Made by a program: the position numbers and the translations under genes
In this document: in pieces, positions 33,979-43,551 of the stretch
Position numbering within the stretch: the first letter of the stretch is position 1
Layout: every line of letters begins with the position of its first letter
The notes under the pieces: model-generated
The model's input: the letters and a program-made list of their open reading frames with translations, nothing else
The model's database searches: none
What the model was told of the DNA's origin: nothing
Source: Roseovarius litorisediminis
GTDB lineage: Bacteria; Pseudomonadota; Alphaproteobacteria; Rhodobacterales; Rhodobacteraceae
Reading direction: 5' to 3'
DNA length: 64,000 bases
NCBI RefSeq assembly: GCF_900172295.1
Contig: NZ_FWFL01000006.1
Location: 62,001 to 126,000 of the forward strand

Positions 33979-35142
33979 TTGGCCGACAACCTGGATTATA
34001 CAATTGAGATTCTGAAAAACCTTGTTGGGTTTGACAGTGTTTCGGGTCAAGCAACCCACGGCATCGTTGGCTATATTCAGGACTATCTCGAAGGCCATGG
34101 GGTTGAGGTGACCCTGTCCCATGACGCGGATGGCGAACGCGCCAATGTATTTGCAACAATCGGTCCAGAGCTGGACGGCGGCGTTGTTCTGAACGGCCAT
34201 ACCGATGTGGTGCCGGTCGAAGGACAGATATGGGGCACGGACCCGTTTCAGCTTATCCGCCAGGATGAGCGTCTTTATGGGCGCGGGTCGGTGGACATGA
34301 AAGGATTTCTTGCCTGCGTTCTGGGCTCTGTTCCGCTTTTCAAAGCTGCAGACCTGAAAAGGCCGATCCACATCGCCTTTTCCTATGACGAGGAAACCGG
34401 CGGGCTGGGAATGCCTCCATTGCTGGAAAGCATGGCCGGCAAACCCTTCCGCCCCGGCATTGTGATCGTGGGCGAACCGACCGAGATGAACATTGTCACC
34501 GGCCATAAGGGTGGTGCCGAAATGCGCACCGAAATCACCGGGGTCGAGGTGCATTCCTGCAATCCCACCAAAGGTGTCAGCGCCATTTCGGTGGCGGGGC
34601 GCCTGATCGCCAAGATCGAGGAAATCGGCGCCCGGCTGGCGGCACAGTCCAACCCGGATACCCCCTATGATCCGCCCTACGGCACCTTCAATGTCGGTAT
34701 CATCGAAGGCGGTGCCGCGCGCAACGCCACCGCAGGCTGGTGCAATTTCGATTGGGAATTCCGCCCGATGCCCGGCCAGGACAGCAAGGCCATCATCGCT
34801 GAAATCACCCAGTATGCCCAAAACGAACTGCTGCCACCGATGAAGGCCATCAATCCAAAGGCCGACATCCAGATCATCACCGAGGTCAACGTGCCCTCAC
34901 TGGACGATCGCAACGCCGAACGCGCCGCCGCCTTTGTCAGCGAGATCACCGGCCAGAACAGCCGTAGCGTTGTCGCATTTGGCACCGACGCCGGCTATTT
35001 CAGCGACGTCGGATTTTCAACAGTGGTCTGCGGTCCCGGCTCGATCTCTCGGGCCCATGCGCCGGATGAATATATCGAAGTTCAAGAACTGGAACAGGGC
35101 CTTCGATTCATGGCAGGCATCGCAGACCGGCTTTCACGGTAA
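33979..35142 (+). CDS. argE: Acetylornithine deacetylase ArgE (M20 family)
   Basis: 387 residues from TTG at 33979, preceded by GGAAAGG; the open frame extends 117 codons further but those have no family match. The start LADNLDYTIEILKNLVGFDS is the usual M20 N-terminus. Metal ligands: H in GVVLNGHTDVVP, D in RGSVDMKGF, E in YDEETGG, and the distal HAPDEYIE. TEITGVEVHSCNPTKGVSAI belongs to the lid domain, where ArgE/DapE enzymes dimerise. It hydrolyses N2-acetylornithine to ornithine in arginine synthesis. DapE-like or succinylase activity is less likely but not excluded. Confidence 0.88.
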   Translation: MADNLDYTIEILKNLVGFDSVSGQATHGIVGYIQDYLEGHGVEVTLSHDADGERANVFATIGPELDGGVVLNGHTDVVPVEGQIWGTDPFQLIRQDERLYGRGSVDMKGFLACVLGSVPLFKAADLKRPIHIAFSYDEETGGLGMPPLLESMAGKPFRPGIVIVGEPTEMNIVTGHKGGAEMRTEITGVEVHSCNPTKGVSAISVAGRLIAKIEEIGARLAAQSNPDTPYDPPYGTFNVGIIEGGAARNATAGWCNFDWEFRPMPGQDSKAIIAEITQYAQNELLPPMKAINPKADIQIITEVNVPSLDDRNAERAAAFVSEITGQNSRSVVAFGTDAGYFSDVGFSTVVCGPGSISRAHAPDEYIEVQELEQGLRFMAGIADRLSR

Positions 35143-35242
35143 AGCCACTTCTCACAGAATTAACATCTAGCGTTGCGGCAGGCTAAAAACCCTGGCAGCC
35201 CTGCTCTTTAAGGTGCAGCATAAACACGCGGTTACCCCATGA

Positions 35243-37537
35243 TCACCCGCATTTGGAATGCCCGCAACTGCCGCAGGTCATGCAGCCCTCGACCATGTGC
35301 ATGCCATACTCTCCGCAGGCCGGGCAGGCAGGGCCTTTGGGCGCGCCGCCCAGATTGACCACCTGCGCCTGCGGATCGTTCTTCAGCCCCATGCCTTCGC
35401 CTTCCAGAAATCCGATCTGCACCATGTGCTGTTCCAGAATGCCGCCAATGGCCGCCAGAATACTGGGCACGTATTTGCCCTTCATCCAGGCCCCACCGCG
35501 CGGATCAAAGACCGCCTTGAGTTCCTCAACGACAAACGACACGTCGCCACCACGCCGGAACACGGCCGAAATCATTCGTGTCAGCGCAACGGTCCAGGCG
35601 AAGTGTTCCATGTTTTTCGAGTTTATGAAAACTTCGAACGGGCGCCGGTGCCCGTTCAGCACGATATCGTTGACGGTGATATAGATCGCATGGTTGCTGT
35701 CGGGCCACTTCAACTTATAGGTAGCGCCCTCCAACTCGGTGGGCCGGTCCAGTGGCTCGGACATATAGACAATCTCGCCACCCTCTGCCGGGAAATCGCC
35801 ATGCACCTGTTTGGGGGCTTCGCCCGGCACCTTTTCAGAACTCTCGGACACACTCAGAACGCTGCCCGTCACATCATTGGGCCGATAGGTCGTGCAGCCT
35901 TTGCAACCCGTTTCATAGGCCTGCATATAGACCTCTTTGAAATCCTCAAACGCAATATCCTCGGGGCAGTTGATCGTCTTGGAAATCGAGCTGTCCACCC
36001 ACTTCTGCGCCGCCGCCTGCATCTTGACGTGATCCAGCGGTGCCAGCGTTTGGGCATTGACAAAATAATCGGGCAATTCCTTGTCGCCAAACTTATCGCG
36101 CCACATCCGCACGGCGTAATCCACCACTTCCTCTTCGGTGCGGCTGCCATCCTTCTGCAGCACCTTGCGGGTATAGGCATAGGCAAAGACCGGCTCGATG
36201 CCGCTGCTGACATTGCCCGCATAAAGGCTGATCGTTCCGGTCGGCGCGATACTGGTCAGCAACGCATTACGAATACCATGTTCGGCCACCGCTGCACGCA
36301 CGTCTTCGTCCATGCCTTGCATCGTGCCACTGGCCAGATAGGCTTCGGCGTCAAACAGGGGAAACGCGCCCTTTTCTTTCGCCAGGTCTACCGACGCCAG
36401 ATAAGCCGCCCGTGCAATCGCATGCAGCCAGTCTTCGGTCTGCTTTGCGGCCTCATCCGATCCATAGCGCAAACCCACCATCAGCAGCGCATCGGCAAGT
36501 CCCGTGACCCCAAGACCAATCCGCCGTTTGGCCCGTGCCTCGGCGGCCTGTGCCTCAAGCGGAAATTTTGACGCATCCACCACATTATCCATCATCCTGA
36601 CGGCTTTACCTACCAGATCATTCAACGCCGTTTCACACAGATGCGCGCGTTCTTCAAACGGATCTCTGACCAGCTTTGCCATGTTGATCGACCCCAACAG
36701 GCAGGCCCCATAGGGGGGCAAAGGCTGCTCGCCACAAGGGTTGGTGGCTGCGATGGTCTCGCAATAGCTCAGGTTGTTGGCGGCATTGATCCGATCGATG
36801 AAAATCACCCCAGGTTCAGCAAAATCATAGGTCGCCTGCATGATCCGGTTCCACAGATCGCGCGCCTGAATGGTGTGATAGACCTTACCGTCAAATACAA
36901 GATCCCAGGGCCCGTTGGCCTTGACCGCCGCCATGAATTCATCGGTGACAAGTACGCTGAGGTTGAACATACGCAAACGCACCGCATCGGCCTTGGCGGC
37001 AATAAAACCCTCAATATCGGGGTGATCGCAACGCATCGTCGCCATCATCGCCCCGCGCCGTGACCCCGCACTCATGATCGTGCGACACATCGCATCCCAC
37101 ACATCCATGAAACTCAGCGGGCCACTGGCATCGGCCCCCACGCCCTTTACATCCGCGCCCTTGGGCCGGATCGTGCTGAAATCATAGCCGATCCCGCCGC
37201 CCTGCTGCATCGTCAGCGCCGCCTCTCGCAGGTTGTCGAATATCCCGCCCATGTCGTCGGGCACCGTGCCCATGACAAAACAATTGAACAGCGTCACCTT
37301 GCGGCCCGTGCCCGCCCCTGCGGTGATACGCCCCGCCGGCAGGAATTTGAAATCCTCCAGCGCCCCGTAAAACCGGTCTTCCCACAGATCCTTGTCGTTC
37401 TCGACCTGCGCCAACGCCCTTGCAATACGACGCCAGCTATCTTCGACCGTCTTGTCGTGGGGCGTGCCATCCGGCGCCTTGAAACGGTATTTCATATTCC
37501 AGATCTGTTCGGCGATCGGGGTGGAAAATCGGGTCAT
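35243..37537 (-). CDS. nrdJ: Adenosylcobalamin-dependent ribonucleoside-diphosphate reductase (class II)
   Basis: 764 residues from the ATG at 37537. The core contains FNCFVMGTVPDDMGGIFDNL, GGGIGYDFSTIRPKGADVKG and SAGSRRGAMMATMRCDHPDI. NPCGEQPLPPYGACLLGSIN carries the N-C-E active-site set that reduces the ribose. The C-terminus ends in a zinc-ribbon-like GCMTCGSCGHSKCG, needed to shuttle electrons. It makes deoxynucleotides without an NrdB partner and without oxygen dependence. No cobalamin riboswitch could fit in the 97 bases before the divergent DUF1489 start. Confidence 0.96.
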   Translation of the reverse strand: MTRFSTPIAEQIWNMKYRFKAPDGTPHDKTVEDSWRRIARALAQVENDKDLWEDRFYGALEDFKFLPAGRITAGAGTGRKVTLFNCFVMGTVPDDMGGIFDNLREAALTMQQGGGIGYDFSTIRPKGADVKGVGADASGPLSFMDVWDAMCRTIMSAGSRRGAMMATMRCDHPDIEGFIAAKADAVRLRMFNLSVLVTDEFMAAVKANGPWDLVFDGKVYHTIQARDLWNRIMQATYDFAEPGVIFIDRINAANNLSYCETIAATNPCGEQPLPPYGACLLGSINMAKLVRDPFEERAHLCETALNDLVGKAVRMMDNVVDASKFPLEAQAAEARAKRRIGLGVTGLADALLMVGLRYGSDEAAKQTEDWLHAIARAAYLASVDLAKEKGAFPLFDAEAYLASGTMQGMDEDVRAAVAEHGIRNALLTSIAPTGTISLYAGNVSSGIEPVFAYAYTRKVLQKDGSRTEEEVVDYAVRMWRDKFGDKELPDYFVNAQTLAPLDHVKMQAAAQKWVDSSISKTINCPEDIAFEDFKEVYMQAYETGCKGCTTYRPNDVTGSVLSVSESSEKVPGEAPKQVHGDFPAEGGEIVYMSEPLDRPTELEGATYKLKWPDSNHAIYITVNDIVLNGHRRPFEVFINSKNMEHFAWTVALTRMISAVFRRGGDVSFVVEELKAVFDPRGGAWMKGKYVPSILAAIGGILEQHMVQIGFLEGEGMGLKNDPQAQVVNLGGAPKGPACPACGEYGMHMVEGCMTCGSCGHSKCG

Positions 37538-37634
37538 GTAGCGATTCCTTGGGCCAGCAGGCAACCACAATAGCTTGAAGCCGTCGCCATTTCCACTACC
37601 CTATGTGCCCAATGTGGGGATTCTTGTGGTGACA

Positions 37635-38054
37635 ATGCACCTGATCAAACTCAGCGTCGGAACAACCTCGGTCGAAGGGCTGAGCGACTGGCAATCCACG
37701 CCCCGTGCGCAGGGCCCGGATGGCCTGCCGCGCCACATCACCCGGATGTGGCCGAAACGCGAAGCCGAAATCCTGCAGGGTGGCTCGATCTACTGGGTAT
37801 TTCAGGGGATGTTACAATGCCGCCAGCGCCTGATCCGGTTTGACGAAGTGATCGGAAATGACGGAATCCGCCGTTGCGCCTTTGTGCTTGACCCCGAGGT
37901 GATCCGCACCGCCACCGCCCCAAAACGCCCGTTCCAGGGCTGGCGCTATCTCAGCCCGTCTGATGCTCCGCCCGACCTGACACAGGGACGGGCCAGTGAA
38001 GACTGCCTGCCGCCTGAACTATCCGCCGCACTGGCGGACATAGGCGTGCTTTAA
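37635..38054 (+). CDS. DUF1489 family protein
   Basis: 139 residues from the ATG at 37635. The family pattern is HLIKLSVGTTSVEGLSDWQS, RHITRMWPKREAEILQGGSI and YWVFQGMLQCRQRLIRFDEV, near-universal in alphaproteobacteria, with a C-terminal GWRYLSPSDAPPDL. No experimental function is known to me. It is divergent from nrdJ. Confidence 0.85.
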   Translation: MHLIKLSVGTTSVEGLSDWQSTPRAQGPDGLPRHITRMWPKREAEILQGGSIYWVFQGMLQCRQRLIRFDEVIGNDGIRRCAFVLDPEVIRTATAPKRPFQGWRYLSPSDAPPDLTQGRASEDCLPPELSAALADIGVL

Positions 38055-38066
38055 CCAATTCCCCAA

Positions 38067-38119
38067 ATCGCCCCATGAGGGCGGACAGGGTGGGCGGGCG
38101 GGCGCCCGAATGGGGCGAT
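38067..38119. repeat. 10-bp inverted repeat enclosing a GC-rich loop
   Basis: ATCGCCCCAT at 38067-38076 and ATGGGGCGAT at 38110-38119 are exact inverted copies around a 33-base loop rich in GGGCGG runs. It follows the DUF1489 stop by 12 bases, so a structured 3' end is one reading. The rest of the 269-base gap before the next gene holds nothing I recognise. Confidence 0.55.
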
Positions 38120-38323
38120 CACATTTCCGAGAACTGATTGAACACAGGCAGTTTTCAGCGCAGCCCATCCACGCATCAGCAATTTTCAGCCACTCCGGTC
38201 ACGCCCAGTTGAACAAACGCTACTACGACCACACTTGCCTTATACGGGTGCTATCCCCATGTCCGCCATAGTCGGACGCACCCAGTGTGCAACGGACAGA
38301 AATGTAACCAAAAGGACGTGAAA

Positions 38324-38842
38324 ATGCTTAAATCGACCCCCCTTATCGCAGCCGCAATCACGCTTATGACCGCGCCTGCATTCGCTCAGGACTGGACAGG
38401 CTTCTATGGCGGTGCCCAGATTGGTTTTGCCAATGTCGATGCCAGCCCGGGTGGTGACGACGATGGTGTCATCGGCGGTATCGTCGGTGGCTATGACTAT
38501 GATCTGGGCAACAACTGGGTGATCGGTGCCGGTCTGGATTATGACTTTGCCGACATCACCATCGGCACCACCGACGTCGAGGAAATTTTTCGCCTCAAAG
38601 CCCGTGGCGGCTATAAGGTTGGCAATGGCCTGATCTATGGCACCACAGGCTACGCCTGGGCCGATACCAATAACGCCGGCGACGACAATGGTTATTTCAT
38701 CGGTGCTGGCTACGAACATCTTGTTTCGGCAAACTTCTCGGTCGGTGGCGAGGTTCTGTATCACGAGTTTGACAATTTCGGCTCAACAGGTAGCGATCTA
38801 GAAGCGACCACCGTTCAGATCCGCGGTACATTCCGCTTCTGA
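38324..38842 (+). CDS. Outer membrane beta-barrel protein (OmpA-like/Omp25 type)
   Basis: 172 residues from the ATG at 38324 with AAAGGACG upstream. Signal peptide MLKSTPLIAAAITLMTAPAF with cleavage after AFA near residue 21; the mature protein starts QDWTGFYGGAQIGFANVDAS, the typical opening of small porin-like barrels. Alternating strands such as VIGGIVGGYDYDLGNNWVIG and LIYGTTGYAWADT follow, and the protein ends in TVQIRGTFRF, with the terminal Phe needed for BAM-assisted insertion. About eight strands are expected. The function is likely structural or passive. Confidence 0.9.
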   Translation: MLKSTPLIAAAITLMTAPAFAQDWTGFYGGAQIGFANVDASPGGDDDGVIGGIVGGYDYDLGNNWVIGAGLDYDFADITIGTTDVEEIFRLKARGGYKVGNGLIYGTTGYAWADTNNAGDDNGYFIGAGYEHLVSANFSVGGEVLYHEFDNFGSTGSDLEATTVQIRGTFRF

Positions 38843-38865
38843 CTTTCACTTCTTGCAGACAAACC

Positions 38866-38891
38866 GCAGGCGCCCTTTCCGGGGCGTCTGC
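38866..38891 (+). terminator. Stem-loop after the outer-membrane protein gene
   Basis: GCAGGCGCCC (38866-38875) pairs with GGGCG-TCTGC (38882-38891) over a six-base loop, with one G-T wobble. No T-run. Further short palindromes (GCGCGC-GAT-GCGCGC; GCACC-TTC-GGTGC) lie before hisG's 3' end. Confidence 0.5.
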
Positions 38892-39066
38892 ACCGCCAGA
38901 TTAGGCTGGTCTGATCCAATTGAGCGCGCGATGCGCGCGCCGGTCTGGCACCTTCGGTGCGATTGGCACACCGGGTTTACGCCGGGAAAATTATGCGAAT
39001 GATTCTCAGGTTCATGCGGGTGCTCTATTTCGACGCCATGAACCGAAGTGGCTTTACAAAGTTCGA

Positions 39067-39762
39067 TCAGTCGATCCGCAGCTTTTCCTTCAGCGCAACC
39101 AAAGTCGCGCGATCTGCATCGCTCATTTCGGCCATCCGTGATTTGAACAACGTCGCCTGCGACTTTAAAATCAGCCCATCATCCAGTATTTTCAAATGGT
39201 TCGCCCGCAACGTGTCGCCGGTCGAGGTAATATCGGCTATCGCCTCGGCGGTTTCATTCTTGACCGTGCCCTCGGTGGCGCCCTGACTATCCGCCAACTG
39301 GTAATCCGCCACGCCATTGTCGCGCAGAAAATCACGCACCAGACGGTGGTACTTGGTGGCAATTCTCAAGCGAAATCCGTGCTTTAACCGAAATGCAGCG
39401 GCGGCGGCATCGAGATCATCCAGCGTGTTCACATCCACCCAACAAGTCGGCACCGCCAACACCAGATCCGCATGCCCGAACCCCAGTTCGGCCAGTTCCT
39501 TCACCCGGTTTTCCCAACCGCCCAGTTTTTCGCGTACCAGATCCGTGCCCGTTACCCCAAGATGAATGCGCCCGGCGGCCAGGTCGCGCGGCACTTCGCC
39601 TGCAGACAGCAGGATAAGTTCAACATTATCAATACCCTGGACAAAACCCGCATATTCCCGGTCCGACCCGGCGCGCCCCAGCGTAATGCCCTGCTCACCG
39701 AACCAGTCAAAGGTTTTTTCCATCAGCCGCCCCTTGGACGGTACACCCAGTTTGAGGCTCAT
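39067..39762 (-). CDS. hisG: ATP phosphoribosyltransferase catalytic subunit HisG (short form)
   Basis: 231 residues, the short HisG that lacks the C-terminal regulatory domain and needs HisZ. Family marks: LGVPSKGRLMEKTFDWFGEQ, AAGRIHLGVTGTDLVREKLG, LRIATKYHRLVRDFLRDNG and the PRPP-binding ADSQGATEGTVKNETAEAI. It joins ATP and PRPP in the first step of histidine synthesis. The start overlaps the hisZ stop by 4 bases; order hisS-hisZ-hisG. Confidence 0.95.
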   Translation of the reverse strand: MSLKLGVPSKGRLMEKTFDWFGEQGITLGRAGSDREYAGFVQGIDNVELILLSAGEVPRDLAAGRIHLGVTGTDLVREKLGGWENRVKELAELGFGHADLVLAVPTCWVDVNTLDDLDAAAAAFRLKHGFRLRIATKYHRLVRDFLRDNGVADYQLADSQGATEGTVKNETAEAIADITSTGDTLRANHLKILDDGLILKSQATLFKSRMAEMSDADRATLVALKEKLRID

Positions 39763-40844
39763 CCGACGCCTCCCAGTTCCAGAAGAAGCCCCGGCCGGAT
39801 CACGCCACCCACTGCCGGAATTTCGCGCCCCTGCCCCAGTTGCCGGGTCAGCGCATCATAGCGCCCACCCGTTGCCACCGGCGGCAGGTCGGGGCGATTT
39901 TCTGCATAAAATCCAAAGACAAAACCGTCATAATATTCCATCTGTGTCCGTCCGTAGCTGGCCTCAAAATCCAGTTTCGTAACGTCTACGCCGCGTTTAT
40001 CCAGCGCATCAAGCCGCGCCGCCAGCCGGTCTACGGCGGTCGTGATCGCCGGCATATCCACCGCGATATCACGCAGCCGCTCCAGCGCATTGTCGCTGGT
40101 TTCACGCACCGCCAGAATGGCATCAATCAACAACACGTCCTGTTCCGAGATCGGATCAGCCGCTGCATCTTCACGCAAGGCATTGATGCGACTTGAAATT
40201 TCATCCAGTCCACGCAACCCTATCACCGGACCGGCCGCAGCCAGAGGATCCCGCGCGGCCAGCAGGGCCATCCGGCTTTCTGGCACCACCGCCCGCCCCG
40301 AGAATCGCTCGATCAGTGCCCGAAACCGCCGCGGGCGCCAGATGTGCCGCATCAGGGCCCGCTTACGCCGCTCGGTTGTTTGCAACCCTTCGACTGCCGC
40401 CATCAGGATACCGATATCTCCGGTCGAGGCGCGCAATTCAAAAGACGACAACATGCTGTAAATCATAAAGAAAACTTCTGCATCCGCCGCCTGTGGTTGC
40501 TCGCGGTCAAACAGCTCGAACCCGACTTGCGTATACTCATTGGCGCGGTCAGCATCATCTTCCTGCCGCCGGAAAACCTCGCCCGAATAGGTATAACGCG
40601 CCGGCTCGGCCCCGTGCTCCATATGCATCTGCACGACAGGCACCGTGAAATCCGGGCGCAGCATCTGTTCGCCCCGCAACGCATCCGATGTCACATAGGC
40701 CCTTGCCCGGATATCCTCGCCATAAAGGTCCAGCAAAACCTCGGCGGGTTGCAGCACCGAGGTTTCAACCGGCTGCGCCCCTGCCGCCTCGAACATGGTG
40801 CGCAGACGGGTGGCCTCGGCCCGAATTGCGGCGCGTTCAGGCAT
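39759..40844 (-). CDS. hisZ: ATP phosphoribosyltransferase regulatory subunit HisZ
   Basis: 361 residues; a paralogue of histidyl-tRNA synthetase lacking tRNA-binding parts. Class II synthetase-like core: LRPDFTVPVVQMHMEHGAEP (motif 2 region), YTYSGEVFRRQEDDADRANE, TQVGFELF and, near the C-terminus, ATGGRYDALTRQLG. It forms the hetero-octamer with short HisG and carries histidine feedback. It sits directly between hisS and hisG with four-base or ATGA overlaps on both sides. Confidence 0.95.
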   Translation of the reverse strand: MPERAAIRAEATRLRTMFEAAGAQPVETSVLQPAEVLLDLYGEDIRARAYVTSDALRGEQMLRPDFTVPVVQMHMEHGAEPARYTYSGEVFRRQEDDADRANEYTQVGFELFDREQPQAADAEVFFMIYSMLSSFELRASTGDIGILMAAVEGLQTTERRKRALMRHIWRPRRFRALIERFSGRAVVPESRMALLAARDPLAAAGPVIGLRGLDEISSRINALREDAAADPISEQDVLLIDAILAVRETSDNALERLRDIAVDMPAITTAVDRLAARLDALDKRGVDVTKLDFEASYGRTQMEYYDGFVFGFYAENRPDLPPVATGGRYDALTRQLGQGREIPAVGGVIRPGLLLELGGVG

Positions 40845-42400
40845 CAGCCCTGCCCGCCCAGAATTTCGCGAACTTTTTCAACCAGTTGCGTACGGGGTAC
40901 TTCAAACTGGCTGGGTCGCTCTTTCCATTCTTCCAGCGTGGCATTTTCCGCAATCTGCGCGCCAAGGATCAGATCCTTGATCTGCACCACACCCTTGGCC
41001 TTTTCATCGCCGCCCTCGATCACCGCGACGGGGCTGTTGCGCTTATCGGCATATTTCAACTGGTTGCCAAAGCTCTTGGGGTTACCGAGGTACACCTCGG
41101 CGCGGATACCGGCAGCGCGCAATTCGCCGACCATTTTCTGATAATCAGCCATCCGGTCGCGGTCCATCACCGTAACGACCACCGGCCCCTGAACCGAGCC
41201 GCCAATCCGGCCCTTTTCATGCAGCGCCGCCAACAGGCGATCAACGCCGATGCTGACACCCGTGGCCGGCACAGCCTGTCCGGTGAAGCGCTTGACAAGA
41301 TCGTCATAACGCCCGCCGCCCGCAACGCTGCCGAACTGGCGCTTGCGGCCTTTTTCGTCAAAGATTTCAAAGGTCAGTTCGGCCTCGAAAACAGGGCCGG
41401 TGTAGTAGCCCAGGCCGCGCACCACCGAAGGGTCGATCACGATGCGGTCGGGACCATAGCCTTGGGCGGCGAGGAGGGTGGCGATTTCCTCGAGTTCGTT
41501 GACGCCTTGCATGCCCATGTCCGAGCCACCGACCGCCGCGCGCAGATTGGCCAAGGTTTCAGAATTCGAATGCCCGCGAGATGTTAGAAACAGTAGAACT
41601 CTTTCTGCTGCATCCTCAGTAAGGCCAACACCCTCAATAAAAGCACCCGAACTGTCTTCTCGACCGTCTGTCAGAAGGGCTTTGACGCCCTCGAGGCCAA
41701 CTTTGTCGAACTTGTCGATCTGACGAAGGACATCAGCTCGCGAAATCTGCTCAATGTTCCTCCTGACCATTTCGGCGTAAAGAGCATCTGCGGCTTCATC
41801 GACTGTCATTGGGCGAGGATTGAGAAGAAGGTCTTCACTCAAACCAATCGCCTCCAAAACCCCGTTCAGAACCTTGCGGTTGTTCACCCGCACCACATAG
41901 TCGCCGCGGGGGATGCCGACCTCTTCAAGGCAATCGGCAAGCATCGCGCAAATCTCGGCGTCTGCCGCCATGCTCGCTGTGCCAACCGTATCCGCATCAC
42001 ATTGATAAAACTGGCGAAACCGCCCCGGCCCCGGTTTTTCATTGCGCCAGACCGGCCCCATGGCATAGCGCCGATAGGGCGTCGGAAGATCGTTGCGATG
42101 CTGTGCGTAAACCCGCGCCAAAGGCGCCGTCAGATCATAGCGCAGCGCCAGCCATTTCTCGTCCTCGTCCTGCCAGGCAAAGACGCCCTCGTTTGGACGG
42201 TCCACATCCGGAAGGAACTTGCCAAGCGCCTCGACCGTTTCCACCGCACTGCTTTCCAGCGCGTCAAACCCGTAGCGATGATAGACCCCGGCGATCTTTT
42301 GCAGCATCTCGGCGCGTTCGGATACTTCGGCGCCGAAATAATCGCGAAACCCTTTCGGCGTTTCAGCCTTGGGGCGGGGTTGTTTTTTAGGCTTGGCCAT
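40844..42400 (-). CDS. hisS: Histidyl-tRNA synthetase HisS
   Basis: 518 residues from the ATG at 42400, lysine-rich at the start ([20 protein letters not shown]). The open frame extends upstream across slyX on the other strand, but without family similarity. Motif 2 region: [40 protein letters not shown]; HisA-like motif [20 protein letters not shown] and [13 protein letters not shown]. The anticodon-binding domain is at the C-terminus. Alphaproteobacterial HisRS are divergent because their tRNA-His lacks the extra G. A central segment, 41550-41880, is AT-richer than both sides (about 50% against 62-65% by hand count). Confidence 0.94.
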   Translation of the reverse strand: MAKPKKQPRPKAETPKGFRDYFGAEVSERAEMLQKIAGVYHRYGFDALESSAVETVEALGKFLPDVDRPNEGVFAWQDEDEKWLALRYDLTAPLARVYAQHRNDLPTPYRRYAMGPVWRNEKPGPGRFRQFYQCDADTVGTASMAADAEICAMLADCLEEVGIPRGDYVVRVNNRKVLNGVLEAIGLSEDLLLNPRPMTVDEAADALYAEMVRRNIEQISRADVLRQIDKFDKVGLEGVKALLTDGREDSSGAFIEGVGLTEDAAERVLLFLTSRGHSNSETLANLRAAVGGSDMGMQGVNELEEIATLLAAQGYGPDRIVIDPSVVRGLGYYTGPVFEAELTFEIFDEKGRKRQFGSVAGGGRYDDLVKRFTGQAVPATGVSIGVDRLLAALHEKGRIGGSVQGPVVVTVMDRDRMADYQKMVGELRAAGIRAEVYLGNPKSFGNQLKYADKRNSPVAVIEGGDEKAKGVVQIKDLILGAQIAENATLEEWKERPSQFEVPRTQLVEKVREILGGQG

Positions 42401-42534
42401 GGCTTGGTCCTTGCGGGTGGCTGTCGTCGCGGGGTCTAGCCCAAGGGCGCATCGGGGGCAAGGCGCGGCTTTCCCCGCCGGGACGATACACATGCTATTG
42501 ACCGGCGCAGGCGCTGCACCGTACACCTGCAAAC

Positions 42535-42729
42535 ATGGAAAAACTTGAAGAACAGATCGCGCATCTGACCCGCACAACAGACGAGTTGTCAGACATCGTG
42601 GCCCGGCAGGAAACCGAGATTGCCATGCTGACCCGCCGTGTTCAGTTGCTGCTGGAACGCGAGGCCGAACGCGAAGCGACCAATAGCCCGCAAGTGGTTT
42701 TGGGGGACGAGCGCCCACCACACTGGTAG
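42535..42729 (+). CDS. slyX: SlyX family protein
   Basis: 64 residues. [40 protein letters not shown] is a short coiled coil, then a tail ending DERPPHW; the PPH-(W/Y) ending is the SlyX hallmark. Function is not well defined in the family. It lies between the divergent hisS and the convergent alpha/beta hydrolase gene. Confidence 0.88.
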   Translation: MEKLEEQIAHLTRTTDELSDIVARQETEIAMLTRRVQLLLEREAEREATNSPQVVLGDERPPHW

Positions 42730-42741
42730 CCCATTCTGAAA

Positions 42742-43551
42742 TTACTGATTCACGGCTTTGCGGACAAATTCGGACAAGCGCGCAAAACTGACCATCGGCC
42801 TTTCATCCGGCGTCAGCGCGATACGCCCGTGAATCATGCTGTCGGATTCCAAAAGCTCCATCCGGTCGCCCAGTTTTTCCTTTAACATCCGTACGCCGCG
42901 GATCGACACCCGTCTGTCATCTGGGTTGTGAAGGGCCAGCACCCTGGTTTGCGTCGGCGCGTGAACCAGATCGGGATAGGTATACCCCCCCGACAAGCAG
43001 AATACGCCAGCCACGGGCGGACGATTCAGGCCAAGCGAAGGCGCGGTAAAAAGCGCATTCAAGGCGGTGATGCCACCCGCTGACATTCCGCCGATGACCC
43101 GGCCGCCAGACCAACCGTAAAGATCGGCCTGCTGCTCGGCCCAGTTCAGGAAGACCACGCAATCCTCCATCGCGGCCAGCGACCGGTGATGGGTTAGACC
43201 GTTGCGGATCAACCGCGTGCTTTTGCCCATCAGTTCGTCGAACTGGTCGCGCACAGTTGGCGACAGATCTTCGGGCGTGGCATTAAGCCGGTATTGAATG
43301 GCTGCTACAGCGATGCCTGCCCGCGCCATTCGGCGCCCGACCCGGCCACAAATCCTTTGTTTATAGCTGCCAAATTTGAACGCCCCGTCGTGCAGCCAGA
43401 GCAACAAGGGCGGCGGCGCTGAATACGAATTGGGCAGATAAAGCGCCGCGTGCAGTATGGTTTCAGTACCGTTCAGCATTGCTGTGCCATAAGGCACATC
43501 ATCAAACAGGGTATAGGCGTCAAACTCCTGCGCAGTGCTGCCGGTTGTCAC
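42742..43551 (-). CDS. Alpha/beta hydrolase (carboxylesterase/HSL-like)
   Basis: 269 residues starting at GTG 43551, which overlaps the dnaE stop (GTGA). The oxyanion-loop motif is HDGAF, replacing the common HGGG, the nucleophile elbow is GGMSAGG, the acid is in [10 protein letters not shown] and the His probably in SMIHG. It has no signal peptide. An esterase or amidase of unknown substrate is expected. Translational coupling to dnaE is curious but not obviously functional. Confidence 0.82.
   Translation of the reverse strand: MTTGSTAQEFDAYTLFDDVPYGTAMLNGTETILHAALYLPNSYSAPPPLLLWLHDGAFKFGSYKQRICGRVGRRMARAGIAVAAIQYRLNATPEDLSPTVRDQFDELMGKSTRLIRNGLTHHRSLAAMEDCVVFLNWAEQQADLYGWSGGRVIGGMSAGGITALNALFTAPSLGLNRPPVAGVFCLSGGYTYPDLVHAPTQTRVLALHNPDDRRVSIRGVRMLKEKLGDRMELLESDSMIHGRIALTPDERPMVSFARLSEFVRKAVNQ

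Noticed and set aside
35258..36571. 437-residue plus-strand open frame
   Set aside because: Antisense to nrdJ, which has complete active-site motifs; the composition (His, Arg, Gln rich) is typical of a shadow.
37538..37634. Cobalamin riboswitch expected before nrdJ
   Set aside because: The gap is 97 bases to the divergent gene, too short for the roughly 200-base B12 element, and no B12-box sequence was found.
42401..42721. 107-codon N-terminal extension of hisS
   Set aside because: It is antisense to slyX and low-complexity; family alignment begins at the MAKPKK start.
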